From NCBI GenBank assembly GCA_036339295.1, contig JAYZBK010000223.1, positions 1 through 12,794 on the forward strand: a DNA stretch of 12,794 nucleotides. The letters are read 5' to 3'. This document shows, piece after piece, positions 7,379 to 12,794 of this stretch. The stretch comes from GCA-002862325 sp036339295. GTDB lineage: Bacteria > Planctomycetota > Phycisphaerae > Phycisphaerales > SM1A02. Numbering within the stretch: the first letter of the stretch is position 1; every line of letters begins with the position of its first letter. Position numbers and translations under genes: made by a program. The notes under the pieces were generated by a model, which had not been told where the DNA came from, searched no databases, and saw nothing but the letters and a program-made list of their open reading frames with translations.

Positions 7379-7879
7379 GTGCGCTGCCCCTTCTGCGACT
7401 CGGACAGGATCAAGGTCGTCGATTCGCGTCCCAGCGACGACGGCACGACCATTCGTCGGCGACGCGAGTGCGAGTCCGAGCACTGCGGCAAGCGATTCAC
7501 CACCTACGAACGGGTCGAGCAGGCTCGCCGGCTCGTCGTCGTGAAGCGTGACGAGTCGCGGGTGCCCTTCGACGCCGAGAAGGTCCGGCGCGGCCTCCAG
7601 GCCGCGTGCGGCAAGCGGCCGATCAGCGAGGAGGTCAAGGAGGAACTCGTCCGCCTGCTGGAGGACCAGCTGCAGCGGGAGTTCGATCGCGAGGTGCCGA
7701 CCGCCGAGATCGGCCGCCGGGTCTCGGCCGCCCTGCGGAGCATCGATGCGGTGGCCTACATCCGCTTCGCCAGCGAGCAGGAGCAGTTCGGCAGCGCCGA
7801 CGACTTCGCCGTCCTGCTCGACGAGCTGAAGCGGAAGCCGCCGCCGCCGCCGAACCAGACCGCGCTGTTCGGCGACTGA
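7379..7879 (+). CDS. nrdR: Transcriptional repressor NrdR
   Basis: NrdR represses ribonucleotide reductase genes in response to bound ATP/dATP. The 166-residue protein starts at GTG 7379, with GGGAG 5 bases upstream; only this start yields the conserved N-terminus M-R-C-P-F-C. The Zn ribbon uses C3-x2-C6 and then C31 and C36, followed by the signature G-K-R-F-T-T-Y-E. The second pair is spaced C-x4-C (C-E-S-E-H-C) instead of the usual C-x2-C, which is odd. An ATP-cone domain follows at about 50-140, beginning V-V-V-K-R-D and containing S-A-A-L-R-S-I-D-A-V-A-Y-I-R-F-A-S. The tail carries a five-proline run. No ribonucleotide reductase gene and no clear NrdR box are present in this window, so its targets lie elsewhere. 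Confidence 0.95.
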   Translation: MRCPFCDSDRIKVVDSRPSDDGTTIRRRRECESEHCGKRFTTYERVEQARRLVVVKRDESRVPFDAEKVRRGLQAACGKRPISEEVKEELVRLLEDQLQREFDREVPTAEIGRRVSAALRSIDAVAYIRFASEQEQFGSADDFAVLLDELKRKPPPPPNQTALFGD

Positions 7880-7907
7880 GGACCGGCCCACCGTCGCCCA
7901 TCGGCCG

Positions 7908-7913
7908 TACACT
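7908..7913 (+). promoter_or_regulatory. Possible -10 element before thrS
   Basis: TACACT lies in the 64-base nrdR-thrS gap, 30 bases before the thrS ATG and just upstream of a GAGGA ribosome binding site (7932-7936). It is identical to the hexamer before frr. No good -35 box is visible. The leader would be too short for a T-box or an E. coli-like thrS operator. Confidence 0.3.
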
Positions 7914-7943
7914 CCGGGCCCACCCCGCCCCGAGGATCCGCCC

Positions 7944-10025
7944 ATGCCGCTCATCACGCTTCCCGACGGGAGCGAACGCCCGTACGACGCCCCCACCACC
8001 CCCGCCCAGGTCGCGGCGGACATCGGTCCGGGACTGGCCAAGGCCGCCCTCGGGGCGACCATCGACGGCGTGCTCTGCGACCTCGACACGACGATCGACC
8101 GCGACTGCGAGATGTCCCTCGTGACCGCGAAGACCCGCGAGGGCGACCTCGACGAGAACGCCCTGTTCCTGATCCGGCACTCGACCGCCCACGTCATGGC
8201 CGAGGCGATCACGAACCTCTTCCCCGGGGTCCAGCTGGTGTACGGCCCTCCGGTCGAACAGGGCTTCTACTACGACATGGCCTTCCCCGACGGGGCCGTC
8301 GTATCGAGCGACGACTTCGAGCGGATCGAGGCGGAGATGAAGCGGATCGTGAAGGAGGACCGCCCCTTCACCCGCTACGAGATGCCGATCGCGGAGGGCA
8401 TGGAGAAGCTCCGGGCCGAAGGCTCGAAGTACAAGATCGACAACGCCGAGCGGGCGGCCGAGGCCGGTTCGGAGGAACTCTCCTGGTACGCCACCGGCGA
8501 GCCCGGCACGAACTGGGAGGATCTCTGCCGGGGGCCGCACGTCCCGTCGACCGGCCGCATCGGCGCGTTCAAGGTGATGAACCTCGCGTCGAGCTACTGG
8601 CACGGCGACGAGAACAGCGACCGGCTCACCCGCGTCTACGGCACCGCCTTCGCCGACAAGAAGCAGCTCAAGCAGCACCTCGAGCGGCTCGAGGAGGCGA
8701 AGAAGCGGGACCACCGCGTGCTCGGCCGCCAGCTCCGCCTCTTCCACATCGACGAACAGGTCGGCCAGGGGCTCGTGCTCTGGACCCCGAACGGAGCCGT
8801 GGTCCGCCAGCAGCTCCAGGACTTCATCGGCGAGGAACTCCGCAAGCAGGGCTACTCGCAGGTCTTCACGCCGCACATCGGCAAGCTCGACCTGTACCGC
8901 ACCAGCGGGCACTTCCCCTACTACCAGGAGAGCCAGTACACGCCGGTCATCGACCGGGCGCAGATCCACGAGCTGGCCACCGAGGGCTGCTCCTGCGGCG
9001 ACCTCGCCAACCGGCTCGACGAGGGCGAGATCGAGGGCTACCTCCTCAAGCCCATGAACTGCCCGCACCACATCCGCATCTACGCCAGCGAGCAGCGGAG
9101 CTACCGCGACCTGCCGCTCCGGCTCGCCGAGTTCGGCACGGTGTATCGCTGGGAGCAGTCGGGCGAGATCGGCGGGCTCACCCGCGTCCGCGGCTTCACC
9201 CAGGACGACGCCCACCTCTTCTGCCGCGAGGACCAGATCGCGGACGAGGTCCGCGGCTGCCTCTCGATCGTGAAGCTGATCTTCAACACCCTCGGCATGA
9301 CCGACTACCGCGTGCGGGTCGGTCTCCGCGACCCCGACTCGAGCAAGTACGTCGGCGATCCCGCGAACTGGGACAAGGCCGAGGAGGCGTGCCGCAACGC
9401 CGCCCGCGAACTCGGGGCGAAGTACACCGAGGAGCCGGGCGAGGCCGCGTTCTACGGCCCGAAGATCGACTTCGTGGTCAAGGACGTCATCGGCCGCGAG
9501 TGGCAGCTCGGCACCGTCCAGGTCGACTACAACCTGCCCGAACGATTCGGCCTCGAGTACATCGGGGCCGACAACGCCCGCCATCGCCCCGTCATGATCC
9601 ATCGCGCACCGTTCGGCTCGATGGAGCGGTTCGTCGGGGTGCTCATCGAGCACTTCGCGGGGGCCTTTCCCTGCTGGCTCGCCCCCGAGCAGGTCCGGGT
9701 GCTGCCGATCAGCGACAAGAGCGCGGACTACGCCCGCGAGGTGCACGACAAGCTGAAGGCCCTCGGCATCCGGGCCACGATCGACGACGGCTCGGAGCGG
9801 ATCCAGGCCAAGGTCAAGGTCGCGACCGACATGAAGGTCCCGTACCTCGCGGTGGTCGGCCCTCGCGACGCCGAGAACCGCGAGGTCTCGATCCGGGCGT
9901 TCGGCATCGAACGCAACCTCGGTTCGATCGGACTCGACGACTTCCTCGAGACCGTCTCGGCCGAGAGTCGCACCCGCGGCGAGACGAGGCTGATCGATCG
10001 CTTCGAGGCGGTCGAGGCCGGCTGA
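7944..10025 (+). CDS. thrS: Threonyl-tRNA synthetase
   Basis: A class II synthetase that charges tRNA-Thr in the cytoplasm. The 693-residue protein has the full bacterial layout: a TGS domain (about 1-63); the N2 editing domain with H79-x3-H83 and C195-x3-H199 for clearing Ser-tRNA; the catalytic core; and an anticodon-binding domain (about 590-680). Zinc ligands match the family: C373 in K-P-M-N-C-P, H424 in D-D-A-H, and H553 in M-I-H-R-A. Motif 2 reads Y-R-W-E-Q-S-G and motif 3 G-S-M-E-R-F. It is about 50 residues longer than the E. coli enzyme, about half of this due to an insertion at about 333-366 just before the C373 zinc ligand. That insertion contains G-C-S-C-G. The ATG has GAGGA 7 bases upstream. 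All catalytic and editing residues I can check are present, so it should be functional. Confidence 0.97.
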   Translation: MPLITLPDGSERPYDAPTTPAQVAADIGPGLAKAALGATIDGVLCDLDTTIDRDCEMSLVTAKTREGDLDENALFLIRHSTAHVMAEAITNLFPGVQLVYGPPVEQGFYYDMAFPDGAVVSSDDFERIEAEMKRIVKEDRPFTRYEMPIAEGMEKLRAEGSKYKIDNAERAAEAGSEELSWYATGEPGTNWEDLCRGPHVPSTGRIGAFKVMNLASSYWHGDENSDRLTRVYGTAFADKKQLKQHLERLEEAKKRDHRVLGRQLRLFHIDEQVGQGLVLWTPNGAVVRQQLQDFIGEELRKQGYSQVFTPHIGKLDLYRTSGHFPYYQESQYTPVIDRAQIHELATEGCSCGDLANRLDEGEIEGYLLKPMNCPHHIRIYASEQRSYRDLPLRLAEFGTVYRWEQSGEIGGLTRVRGFTQDDAHLFCREDQIADEVRGCLSIVKLIFNTLGMTDYRVRVGLRDPDSSKYVGDPANWDKAEEACRNAARELGAKYTEEPGEAAFYGPKIDFVVKDVIGREWQLGTVQVDYNLPERFGLEYIGADNARHRPVMIHRAPFGSMERFVGVLIEHFAGAFPCWLAPEQVRVLPISDKSADYAREVHDKLKALGIRATIDDGSERIQAKVKVATDMKVPYLAVVGPRDAENREVSIRAFGIERNLGSIGLDDFLETVSAESRTRGETRLIDRFEAVEAG

Positions 10026-10053
10026 CTCGACACCCGACCGATGCGCGATTCGA

Positions 10054-10079
10054 ACGACTTCCGCGAAGGTCGAAGTCGT
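10054..10079 (+). terminator. Hairpin after thrS, possible weak terminator
   Basis: ACGACTTC pairs perfectly with GAAGTCGT across a 10-base loop, starting 29 bases after the thrS stop. It is followed by a pyrimidine-rich stretch but no T-run. It may end or attenuate the thrS transcript before the next gene at 10155. Confidence 0.35.
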
Positions 10080-10154
10080 GTCCCCGTTCCTTCCGATGAA
10101 CCGGGGCCACGCTTTCGTCGCGTGATTTCCCGACCCCTGTCTCGGAGCCTGACC

Positions 10155-10586
10155 GTGAAGCTGCCCCTTGCCGCCGGCCTGCTCGTCCTGCCCCTCCTCG
10201 CCTTCAAGGCCGCCCCCGCCGTCGTCGACGATCACGCCGACGACCCGGCCCCCAACCCGATCTTCGGCCCGCTCTACCCCGACGCCGCGACCGACACCAT
10301 GCGCCACTTCGACGCCGGGGTGAACGACGTGCTGTACGGGGCCGACGGCGTCCTCGGGGCCAAGAACGCCCGACTCATGGCGGTCGCCGCCTCGGCCGCC
10401 ATCAAGTGCGAGTACTGCGTCATGGCCCAGAAGGAACTCGCCCGCGCCGCCGGCGCCACCGAGGAGGAGATCGAGACCGCCCTGCTCCTCGCCGCCGACC
10501 TCCAGTTCCGCAGCACCATGCTCTACGGGCACGGGTACCCCGAAGACGTCCTGAAGGCCCAGATCAAGCAGATGACGGGCGGCTGA
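10155..10586 (+). CDS. Exported AhpD-like (carboxymuconolactone decarboxylase family) CxxC protein
   Basis: The GTG start at 10155 (143 residues) is preferred: GGAG lies 7 bases upstream and it begins a clear signal peptide (K-L-P-L-A-A-G-L-L-V-L..., likely cut near A-P-A). An in-frame ATG at 10041 adds 38 Arg/Pro-rich residues and lacks a ribosome binding site. The mature part resembles the AhpD/CMD helical fold: an A-R-L-M-A-V-A-A-S-A-A helix leading into C85-E-Y-C88, then A-R-A-A-G-A-T-E-E-E-I-E-T-A-L. In AhpD the CxxC is followed by a catalytic His four residues after the second Cys, with a Glu twelve before the first. Here those places hold Q92 and R73. The protein may therefore be a thiol redox protein without canonical peroxidase chemistry. 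Family members are usually cytoplasmic, so export is also unusual. Exact substrate unknown. Confidence 0.82.
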   Translation: MKLPLAAGLLVLPLLAFKAAPAVVDDHADDPAPNPIFGPLYPDAATDTMRHFDAGVNDVLYGADGVLGAKNARLMAVAASAAIKCEYCVMAQKELARAAGATEEEIETALLLAADLQFRSTMLYGHGYPEDVLKAQIKQMTGG

Positions 10587-10626
10587 GCCGTCGATCGCCT
10601 CGTCTCGCGAACGTCCCGAACCACAT

Positions 10627-10679
10627 CGCCCCGGCGTCGCCCGATCATCGCTGGATGATCCGGCGAAGCCGGGGCGTTT
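10627..10679. terminator. Long hairpin between convergent genes, likely bidirectional terminator
   Basis: A near-perfect stem: CGCCCCGGC (10627-10635) pairs with GCCGGGGCG (10668-10676), and inside it TCGCCCGATCAT (10637-10648) pairs with ATGATCCGGCGA (10655-10666) with one mismatch. The loop is CGCTGG. On the plus strand TTT follows. It lies 40 bases after the AhpD-like gene and before the 3' end of the convergent PEP-CTERM-like gene, where a shared terminator is expected. Confidence 0.62.
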
Positions 10680-10714
10680 CGCGAGGCGATGGGAACGACA
10701 TGTCCTCGAGGACC

Positions 10715-10740
10715 GGAAAGGTGCCGGAAGGCCACCTTCC
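10715..10740 (-). terminator. Small hairpin after the PEP-CTERM-like gene
   Basis: GGAAAGGTG and CACCTTCC pair over eight positions with one bulged A. It lies 16 bases beyond the minus-strand stop codon at 10756-10758. There is no good T-run, so this may be only the first part of a termination zone shared with the larger hairpin at 10627-10679. Confidence 0.28.
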
Positions 10741-10755
10741 CCGGATCCCCGCGGG

Positions 10756-11451
10756 TCAGGCTCGGCGACGACGGTCCCGCGTCGTGAGCCCGATGCCGGC
10801 GATCGCGGCCAGCGCCAGCGGACCCGGCACGACCGGGGTCGCTGCCGGGAGCGTGAACACCTGCGAGTCGCTGTCGAAGTACACCCCGGGGGACTGGAAG
10901 TTGTAGGAGAGCTCGCCCGACACGGTGAAGGTCCTCTCGGTGTCGGCGTCGTTGGCGACCACGAACCGACCGACGAAGACCTGCCCACCCGCGACGACGT
11001 TGCCCTGGCCGTTGGTCGGATCGTCGTTGTACCAGCCGGCGTTCGCCGAGACGCTTCCGGCGACCGCGCCACTGAAGTTCGGGTCGAGCGCGGCCAGGAA
11101 GGGGTCGTCACCGGACATCGCTCCGAAGGTCGCGAAGCTGTCGATCGCGGTGTTCGCCCCCATGACGTTGTAGGCCGCGGACCAGTGGCCCGCGGAATCG
11201 GCGTCATGGTGGACGAAGGCACCGGCGTCGAGGGCGATGTCGACGTTGAACACCGAGAGCAGGCGGAGATCGCTCGCCTGATCGTTGGCGAGGTAGAGAT
11301 CGAGGATCGTGAAGTCGCCGAGCCCGGCGGCGAGACGACCGCTGTCCGCGGTGCGGCCGTAGATGTCGGCGGAGAAGGTGAACGTGCTGCCGGCCAGTGC
11401 GGGTGCGACGACGGCGGCCACCGCAGCGCAGACGCAGAATGCTTGTCTCAT
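10756..11451 (-). CDS. Exported PEP-CTERM-like sorting-domain protein
   Basis: A 231-residue protein starting at ATG 11451, with GAGGAAG 4 bases upstream. Residues 1-20 are a signal peptide (likely cut after A-L-A). The mature region is rich in Gly, Ala, Asp, Asn, Phe and Thr, with beta-type patterns such as T-F-T-F-S-A-D-I and E-R-T-F-T-V-S-G-E-L-S-Y-N-F, as in extracellular beta-sandwich proteins. The end has the three-part sorting signal: V-P-G-P at 208-211, a hydrophobic helix at about 212-223, and an R-rich tail at about 225-230. PEP-CTERM proteins are processed by an exosortase and placed at the cell surface or in extracellular matrix. No exosortase gene is in this window. The specific function is unknown. 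It is transcribed toward the AhpD-like gene and away from infC. Confidence 0.87.
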   Translation of the reverse strand: MRQAFCVCAAVAAVVAPALAGSTFTFSADIYGRTADSGRLAAGLGDFTILDLYLANDQASDLRLLSVFNVDIALDAGAFVHHDADSAGHWSAAYNVMGANTAIDSFATFGAMSGDDPFLAALDPNFSGAVAGSVSANAGWYNDDPTNGQGNVVAGGQVFVGRFVVANDADTERTFTVSGELSYNFQSPGVYFDSDSQVFTLPAATPVVPGPLALAAIAGIGLTTRDRRRRA

Positions 11452-11533
11452 CGATCTTCCTCGGCGATGTCGTGGCCGAAAGGCCGGGGTGAACTGGGGA
11501 GCGGTTCGAGCGGGACCTCGACCTGCAATCTAA

Positions 11534-11542
11534 CCCCCCCCC
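11534..11542. repeat. Nine-cytosine homopolymer tract
   Basis: Nine consecutive C on the plus strand (G on the minus strand), directly next to the TTAGAT that may be the -10 element of the PEP-CTERM-like gene. Its length could make it prone to slippage during replication or sequencing. Confidence 0.75.
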
Positions 11543-11674
11543 GGGCCTGGACCGAGCTCTTTCCTCCCGATTCCCTCGGACTCTTCGGGATCCCTGGACT
11601 CCCGGGGGGCCCTTCCGACCGCGCCACGGACTCGCCGAAACGGCCCCGCGGGCCCTCGACCCGGGTCAATCGTC

Positions 11675-11701
11675 TTGATTCGCCTGTTCGGTCGATATAC
11701 C
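11675..11701 (+). promoter_or_regulatory. Candidate promoter for infC
   Basis: TTGATT at 11675-11680 and TATACC at 11696-11701, 15 bases apart, form a plausible sigma-70-type pair in the most AT-rich patch of the gap. The spacing is two bases short of ideal. Transcription from here would give infC a leader of about 235 bases. Confidence 0.35.
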
Positions 11702-11871
11702 GTCAAGGCCCGGGTCGGCAAGGTGCCGGCCCCACCCGCGACGAATCGGGGCTCACGCCCCCACGGAAGTCCAGCGCATGCTCGACCCCGCCCGGCCCGC
11801 ATCATGAGGACGCCTTGCGTCCCCCCCATGCCGGCCATCGTCGCAGCCCCCCTCGACGATTCGACCCCGAC

Positions 11872-11892
11872 CCGGAACCGCGGCGGTTCCGG
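11872..11892 (+). promoter_or_regulatory. Leader hairpin upstream of infC
   Basis: CCGGAACCG and CGGTTCCGG form a perfect 9-base-pair stem with a CGG loop, ending about 37 bases before the infC ribosome binding site. It is not followed by T residues, so it is not a simple terminator. It may shape the infC leader RNA, but a regulatory role is not shown. Confidence 0.4.
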
Positions 11893-11928
11893 ACGGATGT
11901 CCTGTTCCTGACCCCAAAACCGCCGCCC

Positions 11929-11946
11929 GAGAGGAATCACACCATC
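11929..11946 (+). promoter_or_regulatory. infC: infC ribosome binding site and possible ATC start
   Basis: GAGAGGAA (11929-11936) is the only purine-rich ribosome binding site near the start. Measured from its core it lies about 8-9 bases from the in-frame ATC at 11944, an ideal distance, but about 14-15 bases from the ATG at 11950. Many infC genes start at a rare AUU, AUC or AUA codon, which lets IF-3 limit its own synthesis. The sequence therefore favours ATC as the true start. Confidence 0.5.
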
Positions 11947-11949
11947 GCC

Positions 11950-12636
11950 ATGCGACGCAGAGGATTCGGACGCGAGGAGATGCGGCCCACCGGGCCCCGC
12001 ATGAACGAGCGGATCCGGATCAGCCCCATTCGACTGATCGACGAGAACGGCGAGCAGGCCGGCGTCGTCGAGACGCAGGACGCCCTTCGCCGGGCCCGTG
12101 ACCTCGGCATGGACCTCGTGGAGATGGCGGCCGACAGCCGTCCTCCGGTCTGCCGGATCATGGACTACGGCCGCTACAAGTACGAGCAGTCGAAGAAGGA
12201 GAAGGCGAACAAGGCCAAGACGAAGACGTCCGAGCTCAAGGAGGTCCGGATGGGCCGATCGATGAAGATCGACCCGCACGACGTCGCGATTCGCATGCGT
12301 CAGGCCCGGAAGTTCCTGCTCGAGGGACACAAGGTCCAGATCGTCCAGCAGTTCCGCGGGCGGGAGATGGCTCATCGCGAGCGAGGCAACGAGCGGATGC
12401 GGGAGATCATCGCCGAGCTCGAGGAGATCGGGAAGGTCGAGACCGAACCCCGCATGGCGGGCCGTCGGATGAACGTCATCATCGGCCCCGACAAGCGGAA
12501 GATCGAGGCCTATCGCCGGAAGATGGAGGCGGAAGGCAAGGCGACCGAGGAGCACGATCCGAAGGTCGCCGAGGAGGCGAAGGCCGTGGCGGCCGCGGAC
12601 GCGGCGGAAGCGACGGAGCCCACGGGCGAGGAGTGA
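11950..12636 (+). CDS. infC: Translation initiation factor IF-3
   Basis: IF-3 binds the 30S subunit, checks start-codon pairing and keeps subunits apart. From ATG 11950 the product is 228 residues; starting at the in-frame ATC 11944 would add two. The N-domain is clear: I-R-L-I-D-E-N-G-E-Q-A-G-V-V at about 27-40, then D-L-V-E-M-A and P-P-V-C-R-I-M-D-Y-G-R-Y-K-Y at about 65-78. A Lys-rich linker (82-92) leads to the C-domain, with K-E-V-R-M, D-V-A-I-R-M-R-Q-A-R-K-F-L-L-E-G, and F-R-G-R-E-M-A-H-R-E. It is longer than the about 180-residue E. coli protein, through a basic N-terminal extension (1-20) and an Ala/Glu-rich acidic tail (about 195-228). A strong terminator follows. rpmI and rplT, often cotranscribed with infC, do not appear in the 158 bases after it. 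Confidence 0.96.
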   Translation: MRRRGFGREEMRPTGPRMNERIRISPIRLIDENGEQAGVVETQDALRRARDLGMDLVEMAADSRPPVCRIMDYGRYKYEQSKKEKANKAKTKTSELKEVRMGRSMKIDPHDVAIRMRQARKFLLEGHKVQIVQQFRGREMAHRERGNERMREIIAELEEIGKVETEPRMAGRRMNVIIGPDKRKIEAYRRKMEAEGKATEEHDPKVAEEAKAVAAADAAEATEPTGEE

Positions 12637-12690
12637 CCCACGCCGCTCCGGTCACGGCGGCTCGGCCGACGGGACACGATGGAATGAACA

Positions 12691-12724
12691 CGCCGCGGGC
12701 TCCTCTGAGCCCGCGGCGTTCTTC
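12691..12724 (+). terminator. Intrinsic terminator of infC
   Basis: CGCCGCGGGCTC (12691-12702) pairs perfectly over 12 bases with GAGCCCGCGGCG (12707-12718) around a CTCT loop, followed by TTCTTC. It lies 54 bases after the infC stop. This is the clearest terminator in the window. The remaining about 70 bases to the right edge show no gene. Confidence 0.9.
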
Positions 12725-12794
12725 ATGTCCTGCCTGGGTCGCCGGCGGGCCAAGCCCGGCCGACGGCAGCTCAGCGGCGTCGACCACGGACGCC

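Larger units (their letters stand above)
11452..11943. other. Long gap between the PEP-CTERM-like gene and infC
   Basis: These roughly 490 bases lie between divergently read genes and hold no coding region I can support. They contain a nine-C run at 11534-11542, a minus-strand TTAGAT (11528-11533) that could be the -10 element of the PEP-CTERM-like gene, a plus-strand promoter candidate at 11675-11701, and a hairpin at 11872-11892. If the promoter candidate is right, infC has a leader of more than 200 bases. The infC frame stays open upstream, but the composition (Pro/Arg-rich, no IF-3 homology) does not look coding. Confidence 0.6.

Noticed and set aside
6512..8212. Minus-strand open frame of 566 codons
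   Set aside because: It lies opposite pyrH, frr, nrdR and thrS, whose products match known families over their full length; the minus product has no recognisable domain.
10041..10154. Longer ATG start for the AhpD-like protein
   Set aside because: It lacks a ribosome binding site, overlaps the thrS downstream hairpin and would bury the signal peptide 38 residues in; GTG 10155 has GGAG at ideal spacing.
7635..11222. Minus-strand open frame of 1195 codons
   Set aside because: It is antisense to nrdR, thrS and the AhpD-like gene, all firmly identified, and overlaps the PEP-CTERM-like gene in another frame. The long stop-free run follows from GC-rich codon use of thrS.
11804..11911. Possible 35-codon leader peptide ORF before infC
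   Set aside because: It has no ribosome binding site and spans the leader hairpin; composition is not distinctive. Kept only as a note.
11185..11943. In-frame extension upstream of infC
   Set aside because: It starts antisense to the PEP-CTERM-like gene, is Pro/Arg/Gly-rich, has no IF-3 similarity, and the ribosome binding site lies at 11929-11936.
1..12794. CRISPR arrays, tRNA or rRNA genes, insertion sequences, attachment sites
   Set aside because: I looked on both strands and saw no regularly spaced repeats, no cloverleaf-like segments, no rRNA-like sequence, and no transposase or integrase motifs.

Overview
The window is GC-rich bacterial chromosome, about two thirds G+C by eye. It most resembles the Planctomycetota, probably a Phycisphaerae-type bacterium. 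The clues are an exported protein with a short V-P-G-P / hydrophobic / poly-Arg tail (PEP-CTERM-like sorting signal), an envelope operon with one MotA/TolQ/ExbB protein, two ExbD proteins and a von Willebrand A (VWA) protein, and exported helical-repeat proteins. The taxonomic call is inference from protein character, not from a database match. I see no CRISPR array, insertion sequence, tRNA or rRNA.

Left part, minus strand (5724 down to the left edge): a tight six-gene operon. Its order is a membrane-anchored VWA protein, an exported repeat protein, a MotA/TolQ/ExbB proton-channel subunit, ExbD-1, ExbD-2, and a large exported helical-repeat protein that runs off the left edge. Three junctions overlap by 4 bases, one has an 8-base gap and one overlaps by 20 bases, so translational coupling is likely. 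The most interesting point is that the VWA protein's only membrane helix carries a Ser-x3-His motif like that of TonB and TolA. This suggests an ExbB/ExbD-type motor driving a VWA domain in the periplasm rather than a TonB or TolA C-terminal domain.

Middle part, plus strand (5926 to 10025): a housekeeping cluster reading away from the operon: pyrH (UMP kinase), frr (ribosome recycling factor), nrdR (ribonucleotide reductase repressor) and thrS (threonyl-tRNA synthetase). The first three junctions are short, but -10-like hexamers before pyrH, frr and thrS suggest more than one transcript. NrdR has a widened second zinc knuckle, and ThrRS has an insertion of about 25 residues with a Cys-Ser-Cys motif.

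Right part (10026 to 12794): a small exported AhpD-like CxxC protein on the plus strand faces a PEP-CTERM-like exported protein on the minus strand, with a long hairpin between them. A gap of about 490 bases then separates the PEP-CTERM gene from infC (initiation factor IF-3), which ends in a textbook intrinsic terminator. Ribosome-binding-site spacing at infC favours a rare ATC start over the first ATG. The order thrS then infC recalls the classical thrS-infC-rpmI-rplT arrangement, but here the two are separated and rpmI does not follow within the window.
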